A stretch of 64,000 nt of DNA from positions 744,001 through 808,000 of the forward strand of contig NZ_SWBM01000001.1 of assembly GCF_005116465.1 (NCBI RefSeq). The letters are read 5' to 3'. The stretch is from Robertmurraya kyonggiensis (GTDB lineage: Bacteria; Bacillota; Bacilli; Bacillales; Cytobacillaceae). How positions within the stretch are numbered: position 1 is the stretch's first letter; every line of letters starts with the position of its first letter. The position numbers and the translations under genes are program-made. Shown here piece after piece: positions 8,984-19,578 of this stretch. The notes beneath the pieces were generated by a model, which saw only the letters and a list, made by a program, of their open reading frames with translations, was not told where the DNA came from and did no database searches.

Positions 8984-9559
8984 ATGACAATTTTAATAAT
9001 ATTTAGTATCGTTCTTAATGTCGTTGCCCTATTTTGTATCGCAATTCTATATTTGCGACAAAATAGACTCCTAGAAGTAGAAAAAAAGCAAGAAAAACTC
9101 ATTAAGGAAATGGAAGAGGTTATTTCCTCTTATTTAATGGAAATGACTGAAGAAAATGAAAGATTCATAAATAAGGTTAGAGAGATGACTGCCAAGCCAA
9201 CAACATCTAATGAACCTATTCGAGAAGCACTGAAAAAGGAAGATGTGAAACTAGAACGAACATCACCAAGAAAAGGCAACGTTTATCAAGCAGTTCAAGC
9301 GTACAAAAAAACACCGTCTTCCAATGAAACAATTAATCAAGAAGAAGAACTAGAACATAAAACACCTCCTGCTCCACAAGAGCCAGTTAATCAAGAAAAT
9401 GATAATAATTCTACGGATCTCTATTCGCAATCGTTCTATTACCAGGCTCTTTTACTAAAAAAGCAAGGGTTATCAATCGAGGATATCGCAAGAAGACTTA
9501 ATAAAGGAAAAACCGAAATAGAGTTATTATTCAAATTACGACAAAATGATCAAGAATGA
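8984..9559 (+). CDS. swrB: Swarming motility protein SwrB-like
   Basis: Residues 1-25 form one membrane anchor (ILIIFSIVLNVVALFCIAIL). A coiled coil (about 28-75) and a disordered Q/E/N-rich linker follow, and the C-terminus (LLKKQGLSIEDIARRLNKGKTEIELLFKL) is a helix-turn-helix-like DUF6115-type domain. In B. subtilis SwrB (YlxL) promotes maturation of flagellar basal bodies/hook-basal-body export switching and sits between sigD and rpsB, exactly as here. Sequence conservation is confined mainly to the ends, so the call leans on architecture plus position. Confidence 0.8.
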   Translation: MTILIIFSIVLNVVALFCIAILYLRQNRLLEVEKKQEKLIKEMEEVISSYLMEMTEENERFINKVREMTAKPTTSNEPIREALKKEDVKLERTSPRKGNVYQAVQAYKKTPSSNETINQEEELEHKTPPAPQEPVNQENDNNSTDLYSQSFYYQALLLKKQGLSIEDIARRLNKGKTEIELLFKLRQNDQE

Positions 9560-9560
9560 C

Positions 9561-9589
9561 TTGATTCGAATTCATACATATGCTATATT
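9561..9589 (+). promoter_or_regulatory. Putative sigma-A promoter for rpsB
   Basis: TTGATT (9561-9566), 17-base spacer, TATATT (9584-9589) with an extended TGC just upstream of the -10. It begins right after the swrB stop and faces rpsB, giving a leader of about 115 bases. Confidence 0.65.
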
Positions 9590-9635
9590 AACAAATGGTG
9601 TTAATACACACGTTCATGGATTTAGGCAATTGGTG

Positions 9636-9655
9636 CTGTCTGTAAGACAGTTTTT
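9636..9655 (+). other. Small hairpin plus T5 in the rpsB leader
   Basis: CTGTC-TGTAA-GACAG followed by TTTTT, about 40 bases after the predicted start of transcription and 55 bases before the rpsB start. The stem is only 5 bp, so it is at most a weak attenuator-like element. Confidence 0.35.
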
Positions 9656-9667
9656 GACTAAAGATGA

Positions 9668-10411
<744 letters not shown>

Positions 10412-10414
10412 TTA

Positions 10415-10536
10415 AAAAGCTGAAGCGTCTTGGTCAGACCCGACAAGCACAAGGCGAGCCGACATGGAGGTTGTTCTTTAACCTTCTTGACGGATTGACT
10501 GGTGACCTCGAGGGGCTAGACGCTGGAGCTAGACAA
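10415..10536 (+). repeat. Dispersed hairpin repeat, copy 1 (rpsB-tsf)
   Basis: A GC-richer intergenic element running from AAAAGCTGAAGCG to GCTGGAGCTAGACA. Its core is a stem-loop with arms 10459-10472 and 10480-10493 around a 7-base loop GTTCTTT. The same layout recurs at 14997-15144 (opposite strand) and 32662-32782, and in truncated form at 35257-35304. It resembles short non-coding repeats common in Bacillaceae genomes. It lies just before the rpsB terminator. Confidence 0.8.
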
Positions 10537-10556
10537 CTTATAGATTTGCTTGAATG

Positions 10557-10598
10557 AAGGTGATAAGAGGGCTTTACCCTTCTTTATCACCTTTTTTT
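10557..10598 (+). terminator. Intrinsic terminator after rpsB
   Basis: Stem built from AAGGTGATAAGAGGG and CCCTTCTTTATCACCTT with loop CTTTA (one bulge), ending in seven Ts. Confidence 0.85.
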
Positions 10599-10681
10599 GA
10601 GAATTATTTACAAATCATAGATTAGCTTTCGCTAGTCTTGCAAAAAATAACGATACATATACCTAAGGAGGATTAACTAAA

Positions 10682-11563
10682 ATGGCAATTACTGCTCAAA
10701 TGGTAAAAGAACTGCGTGAAAAAACTGGCGCAGGTATGATGGACTGTAAAAAGGCGTTAACAGAAACAAATGGTGATATGGAAAAAGCAATCGACTTCTT
10801 ACGTGAAAAAGGGATTGCTTCAGCTGCGAAAAAAGGTGACCGTATTGCTGCAGAAGGTCTTACTACTGTAAAAGTAAACGGAAACGAAGCTGTAATCTTA
10901 GAAGTTAACTCTGAAACTGACTTTGTTGCGAAAAACGAAGGTTTCCAAACACTTGTACAAGAATTAGCAGATCATTTACTTGCTAAGAAGCCTGCAACTG
11001 TAGAAGAAGCTGTTGCTCAAACAATGGATAACGGTGCTACTGTTGAAGCTCATATTAACGCTGCAATCGCTAAAATCGGTGAAAAGTTAACTTTACGTCG
11101 TTTTGTAATTGAAACTAAAACTGATAACGATGCATTCGGTGCTTACCTACACATGGGTGGACGCATTGGTGTATTAAGTGTTCTTGAAGGTACTACTGAC
11201 GAAGATGCTGCTAAGGATGTTTCTATGCACATCGCTGCATTAAACCCTAAGTTTGTTTCTCGTGACGAAGTATCTGCTGAAGAAGTAGAGCGTGAGCGTC
11301 AAGTTCTTACTCAACAAGCATTAAACGAAGGAAAGCCTGAAAACATTGTTGCGAAGATGGTTGAAGGACGCCTTGGAAAATACTTTGAAGATGTGTGTGT
11401 TAACGACCAAACATTCGTTAAGAACCCAGATCAAAAAGTTCGTCAATTTGTTGAATCAAAAGGCGGAAAAATCCGTAGCTTCGTACGTTATGAAGTAGGA
11501 GAAGGTATTGAAAAGCGTGAAGATAACTTCGCTGAAGAAGTTATGAGCCAAGTTAAAAAATAA
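10682..11563 (+). CDS. tsf: Translation elongation factor Ts
   Basis: EF-Ts is the guanine-nucleotide exchange factor for EF-Tu. At 293 residues it is the standard length. The UBA-like N-terminal domain carries [16 protein letters not shown], and the second signature [11 protein letters not shown] marks the EF-Tu-interacting core. ATG 10682 has a strong AAGGAGG upstream. The gene lies 270 bases after rpsB, beyond a repeat and a terminator; I find no convincing promoter directly upstream, so read-through from rpsB is likely. Confidence 0.98.
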   Translation: MAITAQMVKELREKTGAGMMDCKKALTETNGDMEKAIDFLREKGIASAAKKGDRIAAEGLTTVKVNGNEAVILEVNSETDFVAKNEGFQTLVQELADHLLAKKPATVEEAVAQTMDNGATVEAHINAAIAKIGEKLTLRRFVIETKTDNDAFGAYLHMGGRIGVLSVLEGTTDEDAAKDVSMHIAALNPKFVSRDEVSAEEVERERQVLTQQALNEGKPENIVAKMVEGRLGKYFEDVCVNDQTFVKNPDQKVRQFVESKGGKIRSFVRYEVGEGIEKREDNFAEEVMSQVKK

Positions 11564-11573
11564 TTGACAGTCA

Positions 11574-11609
11574 GATAAGTTGTCTCTAACTTGAGACAGC
11601 GTTCTTATC
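11574..11609 (+). other. Two-part hairpin directly downstream of tsf
   Basis: Outer arms GATAAG/CTTATC (11574-11579, 11604-11609) enclose inner arms TGTCTC/GAGACA (11581-11586, 11593-11598). No T-run follows; it precedes the real terminator and may protect the 3' end of the mRNA. Confidence 0.5.
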
Positions 11610-11617
11610 TAAAAAGT

Positions 11618-11643
11618 AGGGGACACATTGTGTTCCCTCTTTT
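11618..11643 (+). terminator. Intrinsic terminator after tsf
   Basis: AGGGGACA / TGTTCCCT stem (one G-U) with loop CATTG, followed by CTTTTC. Moderate strength. Confidence 0.65.
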
Positions 11644-11741
11644 CAAAAGTAAAAAGAAACAATTTTGTCCTTGGAGGTCGCGTTCGACTTCGTGGATACA
11701 ATAGACTTCAAGGAAATTGAAATATACATATGGAGGTTCCA

Positions 11742-12467
11742 ATGAGCAGTCCAAAATACAAACGAGTTGTCTTAAAGCTAAGTGGTGAAGCTTTAGCCGG
11801 AGAAAAAGGTTTTGGAATTAATCCAACCGTAATTAAATCAGTGGCAAATCAAGTAAAAGATATAGCAGAATTAGGTGTTGAAGTAGCCGTTGTGGTTGGT
11901 GGTGGCAATATCTGGCGTGGAAAGATTGGCGAAGAAATGGGAATGGATCGAGCAAATGCTGATTATATGGGCATGCTTGCAACGGTTATGAACTCATTAG
12001 CTCTTCAGGATAGCCTTGAACAAGAAGGTGTAGAAACTCGCGTTCAAACATCTATCGAAATGAGACAGGTCGCTGAACCATACATCCGTAGAAGAGCGAT
12101 TCGTCATCTTGAGAAAAAGAGAGTTGTCATTTTTGCTGCTGGAACAGGAAATCCATACTTCTCTACAGATACAACTGCAGCGTTACGTGCTGCAGAAATT
12201 GAAGCAGATGTTATCCTCATGGCGAAGAACAATGTGGATGGAGTGTATTCTGCTGACCCAAGAATTGATGCTAATGCGAAGAAATACGATGAACTTTCTT
12301 ATTTAGATGTGTTAAAAGAAGGATTAGCCGTTATGGACTCAACAGCATCGTCTTTATGTATGGATAATGATATCCCACTCATTGTTTTTTCAATCATGGA
12401 GAATGGAAACATTAAAAGAGCTGTTCTAGGTGAAACAATTGGAACTATTGTAAGGGGGAAAAATTAA
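11742..12467 (+). CDS. pyrH: UMP kinase
   Basis: PyrH phosphorylates UMP to UDP in pyrimidine nucleotide synthesis and belongs to the amino-acid kinase superfamily, not the P-loop kinases. It shows [10 protein letters not shown] near the N-terminus, [11 protein letters not shown] for phosphate binding and the [17 protein letters not shown] active-site loop; 241 residues is normal. ATG 11730 lies inside the Shine-Dalgarno TGGAGGT, so the in-frame ATG 11742 is chosen. The stop overlaps the frr start by one base (TAATG). Confidence 0.97.
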   Translation: MSSPKYKRVVLKLSGEALAGEKGFGINPTVIKSVANQVKDIAELGVEVAVVVGGGNIWRGKIGEEMGMDRANADYMGMLATVMNSLALQDSLEQEGVETRVQTSIEMRQVAEPYIRRRAIRHLEKKRVVIFAAGTGNPYFSTDTTAALRAAEIEADVILMAKNNVDGVYSADPRIDANAKKYDELSYLDVLKEGLAVMDSTASSLCMDNDIPLIVFSIMENGNIKRAVLGETIGTIVRGKN

Positions 12468-13024
12468 TGCCAAAACAAGTCATTGCCAATGTGAAAGACA
12501 GAATGACAAAAGCGATTTCTGCTTATACTCGTGAGCTAGCAAGTATCCGTGCTGGACGTGCAAATGCTTCTCTTTTAGATAGAATTACTGTGGACTACTA
12601 TGGAGCACCAACTCCTGTGAACCAATTAGCAGGTGTATCTGTTCCAGAAGCTCGTTTACTAGTGATTCAACCTTATGACAAATCTGTATTAGGAGAAATC
12701 GAAAAAGCGATTTTGAAATCTGATCTTGGTTTAACACCAACGAATGATGGAAGCGTGATTCGCTTAATGATTCCTCAATTAACAGAAGAACGCCGTAAGG
12801 ATCTTGTGAAAGTTGTTAAGAAGGAAGCGGAAGAAGCAAAAGTTGCAATCCGTAATATTCGTCGTGATGGAAACGAGGATCTTAAGAAACTTGAGAAAAG
12901 CGGAGAAATCACTGAAGATTCACTTCGTGGATATGTAGATGATATTCAAAAGGTTACGGATGAATATATTGCAAAAGTAGATAATCTTACTAAAGATAAA
13001 GAAAAAGAAATTTTAGAAGTATAA
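12467..13024 (+). CDS. frr: Ribosome recycling factor
   Basis: RRF splits post-termination ribosomes together with EF-G. The protein is 185 residues, the standard length. Typical segments include [32 protein letters not shown] and the C-terminal helical arm. It starts within the pyrH stop (TAATG), implying translational coupling, and is followed by a terminator. Confidence 0.98.
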   Translation: MPKQVIANVKDRMTKAISAYTRELASIRAGRANASLLDRITVDYYGAPTPVNQLAGVSVPEARLLVIQPYDKSVLGEIEKAILKSDLGLTPTNDGSVIRLMIPQLTEERRKDLVKVVKKEAEEAKVAIRNIRRDGNEDLKKLEKSGEITEDSLRGYVDDIQKVTDEYIAKVDNLTKDKEKEILEV

Positions 13025-13037
13025 GGTTCTTCCTCAG

Positions 13038-13066
13038 GCCCTCTAATCTTTAGGGGGTTTTTCTTT
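13038..13066 (+). terminator. Intrinsic terminator after frr
   Basis: CCCTCTAA / TTAGGGGG stem with a tetraloop and one wobble pair, followed by TTTTTCTTTT. Confidence 0.8.
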
Positions 13067-13374
13067 TATTATTTGCTTCTGTGTCTTAAATGGGTTGGCA
13101 TGTACATATTTTATTAGAGACATCTTTTTTTTTTAGAGAAAAATCTATTCTATCCTAATTTGCATGCTTTCTTCTCAATAAATCCTTATTTTTAGATCTA
13201 ATAGCAACAAAGTTTGAGAAAAGAACCATAATTTTTGGTATGATAGATGCAGAAAAGGTAAAATAGTGGAATATATTGACTTTAAGGATCTGTTTTTCTC
13301 ATAAAATAATAGATGTAGATTGTGCCGACTATACCAGGAGCAGAGAAAAATCATCCTTTGGAGGAGCAGAAATA
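13067..13374 (+). promoter_or_regulatory. uppS upstream region with two possible promoters
   Basis: This interval of about 310 bases has no gene. Candidate promoters: TTGAGA (13214-13219) with extended -10 TGG-TATGAT (13239-13244) at a long 19-base spacing, and TTGACT (13276-13281) with CATAAA after 18 bases. Either would start transcription toward uppS-cdsA. The region is otherwise plain AT-rich DNA. Confidence 0.4.
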
Positions 13375-14151
13375 ATGTTAGATAAAATGAAGCCTTGGAA
13401 GAACACGAAAAATTCTTCCGTTCTCCGAGATAAGATAGAAGTTATAAAAGAACAGACTATCCCAGCTCACGTAGCGATCATTATGGACGGAAATGGTAGA
13501 TGGGCGAAGAAACGGGCGTTGCCTCGAATTGCTGGTCACCATGAAGGGATGAAAGTGGTGCGAAAAATGACCAAGCTTGCTAATCAGCTTGGAATTAAGA
13601 GACTCACTCTTTATGCTTTTTCCACAGAAAACTGGAAGCGTCCGAAAACTGAGGTTGACTACTTGATGAAGCTCCCTGAAGAATTTCTAGGGACGTTTTT
13701 GCCAGAGTTGGTCGAGGAGAATGTTAGAGTTGAGATGATGGGCTATAAAGAGAGCTTGCCATCCCACACTCTAAAGGCGATTGAAAGAGCAATGAACGCA
13801 ACAAAAGGAAATGATGGATTAGTATTAAATTTTGCCCTCAACTATGGAAGTAGAGCAGAGATTGTCGATGGGGTCAAACGTGTCTTAGATGATTACAAAC
13901 GTGGTATAATAAGTGAAGAAATGTTGAATGAGGATTCTTTTTCAACTTATTTAATGACAAAGAATACTCCAGACCCTGATCTCTTAATCAGAACGAGTGG
14001 AGAAATTCGCTTAAGTAATTTTATGCTTTGGCAATTGGCATACACAGAGTTTTGGTTCACGGATGTGCTTTGGCCTGATTTCAATGAGGATCATCTATTG
14101 GAGGCAATAGAAGTATATCAAAATCGCCAAAGACGATTTGGTGGAGTATAA
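13375..14151 (+). CDS. uppS: Undecaprenyl diphosphate synthase (isoprenyl transferase)
   Basis: UppS condenses isopentenyl diphosphate onto farnesyl diphosphate to make the C55 lipid carrier for peptidoglycan and teichoic acids. The cis-prenyltransferase signatures are present: IIMDGNGRWAKKR with the catalytic Asp near the N-terminus, YAFSTENWKRP, and RTSGEIRLSNFMLWQ with the ExxF-type C-terminal region. The frame is open further up (to 13276), but ATG 13375 has GGAGGAG in front of it and gives 258 residues, matching the family. The gene overlaps the upstream reading frame of cdsA. Confidence 0.96.
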   Translation: MLDKMKPWKNTKNSSVLRDKIEVIKEQTIPAHVAIIMDGNGRWAKKRALPRIAGHHEGMKVVRKMTKLANQLGIKRLTLYAFSTENWKRPKTEVDYLMKLPEEFLGTFLPELVEENVRVEMMGYKESLPSHTLKAIERAMNATKGNDGLVLNFALNYGSRAEIVDGVKRVLDDYKRGIISEEMLNEDSFSTYLMTKNTPDPDLLIRTSGEIRLSNFMLWQLAYTEFWFTDVLWPDFNEDHLLEAIEVYQNRQRRFGGV

Positions 14152-14173
14152 CGAAGGTGTTGAATATATAATA

Positions 14174-14953
14174 ATGAAACAAAGAATTATTACAGCAGTT
14201 ATCGCAGCAGCCGTTTTTCTACCAATTGTTATATTAGGTGGACTGCCAATTGTTTTACTAGCCTATTTATTGGCATCTGTTGCATTGTATGAATTGTTAA
14301 AAATGAGAAATCTAAAGATTTTTTCCTTTCCGGGCATTATTTCATTAATTGTATTATGGATAATCTTGTTACCGGAAGGGGTTTGGCCAGATATTACGTT
14401 AACAAAGATTGAGGTTGCTGCTATAGCGGTCTTACTATTTCTAAGCTATACAGTGATCACAAAAAATAAGTTTACCTTTGATGATGTTGGCTTTTCTATA
14501 ATCGCGATTGTATATGTGGGCTTAGGCTTCTTCTATTTTATTGAAACGAGAGAAGCAGGAATTGAATACATTATCTATTCATTGTTCATGATTTGGGCAA
14601 CGGATTCTGGGGCTTACTTTATGGGACGTGCTTTTGGAAAGAGAAAGCTATGGCCAGAAATTAGTCCTAACAAAACAGTTGAAGGTTTCTTCGGCGGTAT
14701 CATCTGGGCCGTTATTGTCTCAATTCTTTTTGTTATTTTTACTGATATCCCTACGACTTTCCTTGAATTTGGTATTTTAACAATTGTTTTATCAATATTT
14801 GGGCAGCTTGGCGATTTAGTCGAATCTGCATTGAAAAGACATTATAATGTCAAAGATTCTGGTACCATACTTCCAGGACACGGTGGGATATTAGACCGTT
14901 TTGACAGTCTCTTATTTGTATGGCCGCTTTTAAACTTCTTTTATTTATTATAG
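14174..14953 (+). CDS. cdsA: Phosphatidate cytidylyltransferase
   Basis: CdsA makes CDP-diacylglycerol from phosphatidic acid and CTP, the precursor of all phospholipids here (and of the PgsA substrate encoded near the end of the window). Several hydrophobic membrane segments precede the C-terminal signature GQLGDLVESALKRHYNVKDSG...LPGHGGILDRFDS. ATG 14174 gives MKQRI, as in relatives, and 259 residues, though its AAGGTG sequence is about 14 bases upstream. GTG 14138, overlapping uppS, is the alternative. Confidence 0.95.
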   Translation: MKQRIITAVIAAAVFLPIVILGGLPIVLLAYLLASVALYELLKMRNLKIFSFPGIISLIVLWIILLPEGVWPDITLTKIEVAAIAVLLFLSYTVITKNKFTFDDVGFSIIAIVYVGLGFFYFIETREAGIEYIIYSLFMIWATDSGAYFMGRAFGKRKLWPEISPNKTVEGFFGGIIWAVIVSILFVIFTDIPTTFLEFGILTIVLSIFGQLGDLVESALKRHYNVKDSGTILPGHGGILDRFDSLLFVWPLLNFFYLL

Positions 14954-14996
14954 AATAGTGGCTTACTTTCATTTTAAAATTTCAACTTTGAGAATT

Positions 14997-15144
14997 GTCC
15001 AGCTTCAGGCGCCCTCGGCTCGAGTGAAAAAAATAATACACTTTTTCCTGGGTCATAAGCCAATCCGTCGAGAAGGTTAAAGAACAACCTTCTCGACGGC
15101 TCGTCTTATGCTTGTCGCCGATAGGCTGGCGCCTTGCGCTTTTC
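14997..15144 (-). repeat. Dispersed hairpin repeat, copy 2 (inverted, cdsA-dxr)
   Basis: Reverse-strand copy of the element at 10415-10536. Its central stem is perfect over 14 bp (15065-15078 with 15086-15099) around the loop read as GTTCTTT on the - strand. It carries an extra AT-rich segment of about 26 bases (15023-15049) not present in the other copies. The right end stops only a few bases before the dxr Shine-Dalgarno. Confidence 0.85.
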
Positions 15145-15162
15145 TTATCAGGAGTGAATTTG

Positions 15163-16308
15163 GTGAAATATATTAGTTTATTAGGAGCAACAGGTTCCAT
15201 CGGGACACAAACGTTAGATATTATCCAAGAACATCCTAACGAGTTTCATCTAGTGGCAATGTCGGTGGGACGTAATATTACACTTGCGAGAAAAATCATT
15301 GTAGAAAATAAACCTGAAATTGTATCTGTAGTGAATAAGGAAGATGCTGATAGTTTAAGAAATGAGTTTCCTAACATCAAGTTTACTTACGGTGCAGAAG
15401 GTCTAGTCGAAATTGCTACATATCCGAAAGCTTCCATCTTGCTTAATGCAGTTATCGGTAGTGTAGGATTATATCCAACACTTGAAGCAATTCGGAATGG
15501 AAAAACAATCTGTATTGCCAATAAGGAAACATTAGTTACTGCAGGTCATTTGGTCATGAACGAAGCAAAAAAATACGGTGTTCCACTACTTCCTGTGGAT
15601 AGTGAACATTCAGCAATTTTTCAAGCGTTACAGGGAGAAAAGGAAAAGAACATAGAAAAACTCATTATTACAGCTTCAGGTGGAAGTTTTAGAGACAAGA
15701 GTAGAGAAGAATTGCAGAATGTAACTGTAGAACAGGCCTTAAACCATCCAAATTGGTCTATGGGTGCAAAGATTACAATTGATTCAGCGTCAATGATGAA
15801 CAAAGGCTTAGAAGTAATTGAAGCACATTGGCTATTTGATATTCCATATGAAAAAATAGATGTCCTACTTCACAAAGAAAGCATTATTCATTCCATGGTT
15901 GAATTCCACGATAGTAGTGTGATTGCACAATTAGGAACACCGGATATGAGAGTCCCAATCCAATATGCCTTAACATATCCAGACAGGTTGCCATTAAAGA
16001 CTGCTAATCGCCTTAATCTAGCCGAAATTGGTCAGCTCCATTTTTCAAAGATGGACATAGAAAGATTCCGTTGTCTCCATTTCGCTTTTGAAGCTGGAAA
16101 AATTGGAGGAACACTTCCAACTGTTTTGAACGCAGCCAATGAAACTGCGGTGCAAGCCTTTTTAGATGGAAAGATTACTTTCCTTCAAATAGAGGATTTC
16201 ATTGAAAAATCATTAAGCTCTCATAAACCAGTTATGAATCCGAATCTTTCTCTTATTCAGGAGGTTGATTTAGAGACAAGAGCATACGTGAACTCACTTC
16301 TACAATAA
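15163..16308 (+). CDS. dxr: 1-deoxy-D-xylulose 5-phosphate reductoisomerase
   Basis: Dxr carries out the first committed step of the MEP isoprenoid pathway, using NADPH, and feeds UppS. The N-terminal Rossmann motif [24 protein letters not shown], the metal-binding and flap region ([15 protein letters not shown]) and [21 protein letters not shown] are all intact. GTG 15163 is chosen: CAGGAGTG at 15149-15156 is correctly spaced and the product is 381 residues, as usual. The open frame extending to 15112 runs into the intergenic repeat and is not coding. TTG 15160 is a possible alternative. Confidence 0.95.
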   Translation: MKYISLLGATGSIGTQTLDIIQEHPNEFHLVAMSVGRNITLARKIIVENKPEIVSVVNKEDADSLRNEFPNIKFTYGAEGLVEIATYPKASILLNAVIGSVGLYPTLEAIRNGKTICIANKETLVTAGHLVMNEAKKYGVPLLPVDSEHSAIFQALQGEKEKNIEKLIITASGGSFRDKSREELQNVTVEQALNHPNWSMGAKITIDSASMMNKGLEVIEAHWLFDIPYEKIDVLLHKESIIHSMVEFHDSSVIAQLGTPDMRVPIQYALTYPDRLPLKTANRLNLAEIGQLHFSKMDIERFRCLHFAFEAGKIGGTLPTVLNAANETAVQAFLDGKITFLQIEDFIEKSLSSHKPVMNPNLSLIQEVDLETRAYVNSLLQ

Positions 16309-16322
16309 AAGGTGGTTATATT

Positions 16323-17585
16323 TTGAGTACAGTAATAGCCTTTATTATTATTTTTGGAGCGTTAGTTTTTTTTCATGAATTAGGACATTTAATTTTCGCA
16401 AAACGAGCAGGTATCCTTTGTCGTGAATTTGCGATCGGGATGGGACCGAAGCTCTTTTCCTTTACGAAAAATGATACGGTCTATACGATTCGTCTCCTTC
16501 CAATTGGGGGATATGTTCGTATGGCTGGTGAAGACCCGGAAATGGTTGAAATTAAACCAGGTTACCGGGTCGGCTTGATGTTTGATAGTAATGAAGAAGT
16601 AAGCAAAATCATTCTGAATAACAAAGAAAAGTATCCTGATCTACGTATTATTGAAGTAGAGTATGCAGATATTGAACATGATTTAATTATCAAAGGATAT
16701 GTAGAGGGTGAAGATGAAATTCTTCAAACTTTCAAGATTAGTCGTACTGCAGTATTTGTGGAGAATGGCAAAGATAGCTTAATTGCACCATACGATCGAC
16801 AATTTGCATCTAAAACACTCGGTCAAAGAACGATGGCGATATTTGCAGGACCGATGATGAACTTTATTCTAGCATTTGTCGTTTTTGTTATTATTGCTTT
16901 GATTCAAGGAATTCCAACGACCGATCCAATGTTGGGTAAATTGACACCTGATGGAAGCGCTCGAGAAGCAGGGCTTCAAGAAGGGGATATTATTTATTCT
17001 ATCGATGGAGCAGAAATAACTAGCTGGAACGATGTTGTCGAAGTTATTCAAAAGAATCCGGAGAAAGAATTAGAATTTCATCTTGAGCGCAATGGACAAG
17101 AAATGACGATTCCTGTAACACCGAAGAGGCAGGAAGTGGAAGATGGAGAAACGATCGGAATTATTGGAGTATACAGTCCTATGGAAAAATCTCCGCTAAA
17201 AGCTGTAGTTTACGGTGCAGAGGAAGTCTATAAATGGACAAAAGAAATTTTCTCAATGGTAGGGAAACTCGTAACTGGTCAGTTTTCCATTGATGCACTT
17301 TCAGGTCCTGTAGGAATCTATCAGTCAACCGATACAGTTGCCAAATCAGGTATCATGAACCTGATGAAATGGGCAGGAGTACTTAGCATCAACTTAGGAA
17401 TAATGAACCTACTACCAATCCCAGCCTTAGACGGAGGAAGACTCATGTTTTTCGCGGTCGAAGGTTTGAGAGGAAAGCCGGTTGACCGCCAAAAAGAAGG
17501 AATGGTCCATTTCATCGGCTTCGCCCTACTCATGCTCCTAATGCTTGTTGTTACTTGGAATGACATACAACGGTTTTTCTTATAA
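16323..17585 (+). CDS. rasP: Site-2 intramembrane metalloprotease RasP/RseP
   Basis: RasP cleaves membrane-embedded substrates such as anti-sigma factor RsiW and FtsL remnants and removes signal peptides. The zinc motif HELGH is at residues 18-22 in the first membrane segment. A PDZ domain follows the second segment (about 205-275), and the third zinc ligand lies in PALDGGR near residue 370. The start is TTG 16323 with AAGGTGG upstream. It follows dxr by 14 bases. At 420 residues it is a normal length. Confidence 0.95.
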   Translation: MSTVIAFIIIFGALVFFHELGHLIFAKRAGILCREFAIGMGPKLFSFTKNDTVYTIRLLPIGGYVRMAGEDPEMVEIKPGYRVGLMFDSNEEVSKIILNNKEKYPDLRIIEVEYADIEHDLIIKGYVEGEDEILQTFKISRTAVFVENGKDSLIAPYDRQFASKTLGQRTMAIFAGPMMNFILAFVVFVIIALIQGIPTTDPMLGKLTPDGSAREAGLQEGDIIYSIDGAEITSWNDVVEVIQKNPEKELEFHLERNGQEMTIPVTPKRQEVEDGETIGIIGVYSPMEKSPLKAVVYGAEEVYKWTKEIFSMVGKLVTGQFSIDALSGPVGIYQSTDTVAKSGIMNLMKWAGVLSINLGIMNLLPIPALDGGRLMFFAVEGLRGKPVDRQKEGMVHFIGFALLMLLMLVVTWNDIQRFFL

Positions 17586-17590
17586 GTTTA

Positions 17591-17622
17591 TTGGCTATCT
17601 CTTCTATAGAGGTAGCCAATTT
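17591..17622 (+). terminator. Terminator-like hairpin between rasP and proS
   Basis: TTGGCTATCTC / GAGGTAGCCAA (17591-17601, 17609-17619; one G-U), followed by a short TTTAA. Probably a partial terminator. No T-box signature is present before proS. Confidence 0.6.
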
Positions 17623-17664
17623 AATATAAACAAATATATGTATTTAGAGGAGAGGCTTTTTGAG

Positions 17665-19368
17665 ATGAAACAGAGTATGACGCTTATACCAACTCTTCGT
17701 GAAGTACCATCAGATGCAGAAATAAAAAGTCATCAACTGTTGTTTAGAGCAGGTTTTATAAGACAAAACGCAAGTGGTGTATACAGCTATCTACCACTTG
17801 GAAAAAGGGTCCTACATAATATTGAGCAAATTGTTCGTGAAGAAATGGATGACACAGGTGCTGTTGAACTTTTAATGCCTGCACTTCAGGCAGCAGAGCT
17901 TTGGCAAGAGTCAGGTCGTTGGTATACATATGGTCCAGAATTAATGCGGTTAAAAGACCGTCATGGTCGTGAATTCTCTCTTGGGGCAACACACGAAGAG
18001 GTTATCACTAGTCTTGTACGAGATGAAGTGAAATCGTATAAAAAATTGCCTTTGACTCTTTATCAAATCCAAACGAAATTTCGTGATGAAAAACGTCCAC
18101 GTTTTGGATTACTACGTGGAAGAGAGTTTATTATGAAGGATGCTTATTCTTTTCATGCTTCACAAAGTAGCTTAGATGAGATTTATGAATTACTTTTCCA
18201 AGCATACACCAATGTGTTCATGCGCTGTAATTTAGATTTCCGTGCCGTAATTGCAGACTCGGGAGCTATGGGTGGGAAGGATACTCATGAATTCATGGTT
18301 TTATCAGATGTAGGCGAGGATACGATTGCCTATTCGGATACGTCTAATTACGCAGCAAATATTGAAATGGCGCCAGTTGTCGTTAACTATGAGAAGGCTG
18401 AAGAGGAAGAAAAAACACTTGAAAAAGTGTTAACTGAAAATCAAAGAACGATTGAAGAAGTTTCTTCTTTCCTGAAAGTAGATTCAACGAAATGTATTAA
18501 ATCATTACTTTTCAAGGTAGATGAAAAATATGTTTTAGTACTTACTCGTGGTGACCATGAAGTAAACGATATTAAGTTAAAGAATCTTTTTGAAGCGGGA
18601 AGCGTGGAACTTGCAGATCCTGAAGTTACCACAGAGGTACTTGGCTGTCCAATCGGTTCACTAGGACCTATTAATGTAGAACAGGTAGAAATTGTTGCAG
18701 ATTTTGCTGTCCAATATATTGCGAATGGCGTATGCGGAGCAAATGAAGAAAACTATCATTATGTAAATGTGAATCCACAAAGGGATATCAAAGTAAGTCG
18801 TTTTGCGGACCTTCGTTTTATTCAAGAAGGAGATCCTTCTCCAGATGGACAAGGAAAAATTCTCTTTGCAAAAGGAATAGAGGTTGGCCATGTCTTCAAA
18901 TTAGGTACACGTTACAGTGAAGCTATGGGGGCAACCTACCTTGATGAAAATGGTAAGGCTCAGCCGATGATCATGGGTTGCTATGGCATTGGTGTTTCAA
19001 GAACGATGGCGGCAGTTGCTGAGCAATTTAATGATGAAAAAGGTCTAGTATGGCCAGCGAATATTGCACCATTTGAGTTGCATTTAATTGCCATTAACAT
19101 GAAGGATGAAGAACAAGCAAAACTAGCTAATGAATTATATTCCTTCTTTAAGCAAGAACGTTTTGAAGTCCTGTTCGATGATCGCGCAGAAAGACCAGGT
19201 GTAAAGTTCGCAGATTCAGACCTAATCGGTTTACCAATTCGTATTACAGTAGGAAAAAAAGCTGTAGAAGGTATAGTAGAATTAAAAGTAAGAAAAACCG
19301 GAGAAATGCTCGAAATCCACAAAGACCAACTACTAGATACAGTAAAACAACTACTTTCAAATCTATAA
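17665..19368 (+). CDS. proS: Prolyl-tRNA synthetase (bacterial type)
   Basis: A class II aminoacyl-tRNA synthetase charging tRNA-Pro. Of 567 residues, motif 1 and the core lie at the N-terminus ([18 protein letters not shown]), motif 2 in [17 protein letters not shown], then the YbaK-type editing insertion (about 230-390), motif 3 ([14 protein letters not shown]) and the anticodon-binding domain at the C-terminus. ATG 17665 follows AGAGGAGAGG; upstream in-frame codons reach back into rasP but are unlikely starts. Confidence 0.97.
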   Translation: MKQSMTLIPTLREVPSDAEIKSHQLLFRAGFIRQNASGVYSYLPLGKRVLHNIEQIVREEMDDTGAVELLMPALQAAELWQESGRWYTYGPELMRLKDRHGREFSLGATHEEVITSLVRDEVKSYKKLPLTLYQIQTKFRDEKRPRFGLLRGREFIMKDAYSFHASQSSLDEIYELLFQAYTNVFMRCNLDFRAVIADSGAMGGKDTHEFMVLSDVGEDTIAYSDTSNYAANIEMAPVVVNYEKAEEEEKTLEKVLTENQRTIEEVSSFLKVDSTKCIKSLLFKVDEKYVLVLTRGDHEVNDIKLKNLFEAGSVELADPEVTTEVLGCPIGSLGPINVEQVEIVADFAVQYIANGVCGANEENYHYVNVNPQRDIKVSRFADLRFIQEGDPSPDGQGKILFAKGIEVGHVFKLGTRYSEAMGATYLDENGKAQPMIMGCYGIGVSRTMAAVAEQFNDEKGLVWPANIAPFELHLIAINMKDEEQAKLANELYSFFKQERFEVLFDDRAERPGVKFADSDLIGLPIRITVGKKAVEGIVELKVRKTGEMLEIHKDQLLDTVKQLLSNL

Positions 19369-19372
19369 AGTT

Positions 19373-19403
19373 AAAGGGTCTCTCAAAACTGAGGCCCCTT
19401 TTT
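19373..19403 (+). terminator. Intrinsic terminator after proS
   Basis: AAAGGGTCTC / GAGGCCCCTTT stem with an 8-base loop and one bulge/wobble, ending in TTTTT. Confidence 0.8.
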
Positions 19404-19578
19404 GTTGGAAGTTGTTTCTCCACAAGAGAGAAATAAGAGTTTGTCGATATTATTCTGTATGTTTTTGTTAGAGATATTTTATAGAAATTTAAGTAATAGA
19501 CATTTAGAAATATCTAACTAAAGTGTTTATAGTTAAGATTTTATTGTATGTGTGCATTCTTAATCTGATTGCACTTAA
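19404..19578 (+). other. AT-rich spacer between proS terminator and repeat
   Basis: No gene, promoter or strong structure recognised. Together with the repeat and polC promoter region it makes up the 523-base gap between proS and polC. Confidence 0.5.

Noticed and set aside
10412-10551. Repeat copy 1 read as a small protein gene
   Set aside because: No start with ribosome-binding site, and variation between copies preserves hairpin pairing, not a reading frame.
15112-15162. N-terminal extension of dxr
   Set aside because: The extra codons lie in the inverted intergenic repeat, and a proper Shine-Dalgarno is placed for GTG 15163.
17545-17664. N-terminal extension of proS overlapping rasP
   Set aside because: The frame covers the rasP end and a hairpin; ATG 17665 has a good ribosome-binding site and gives the normal protein length.
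17586-17664. T-box leader before proS
   Set aside because: The gap is only 79 bases and lacks the conserved T-box antiterminator sequence.
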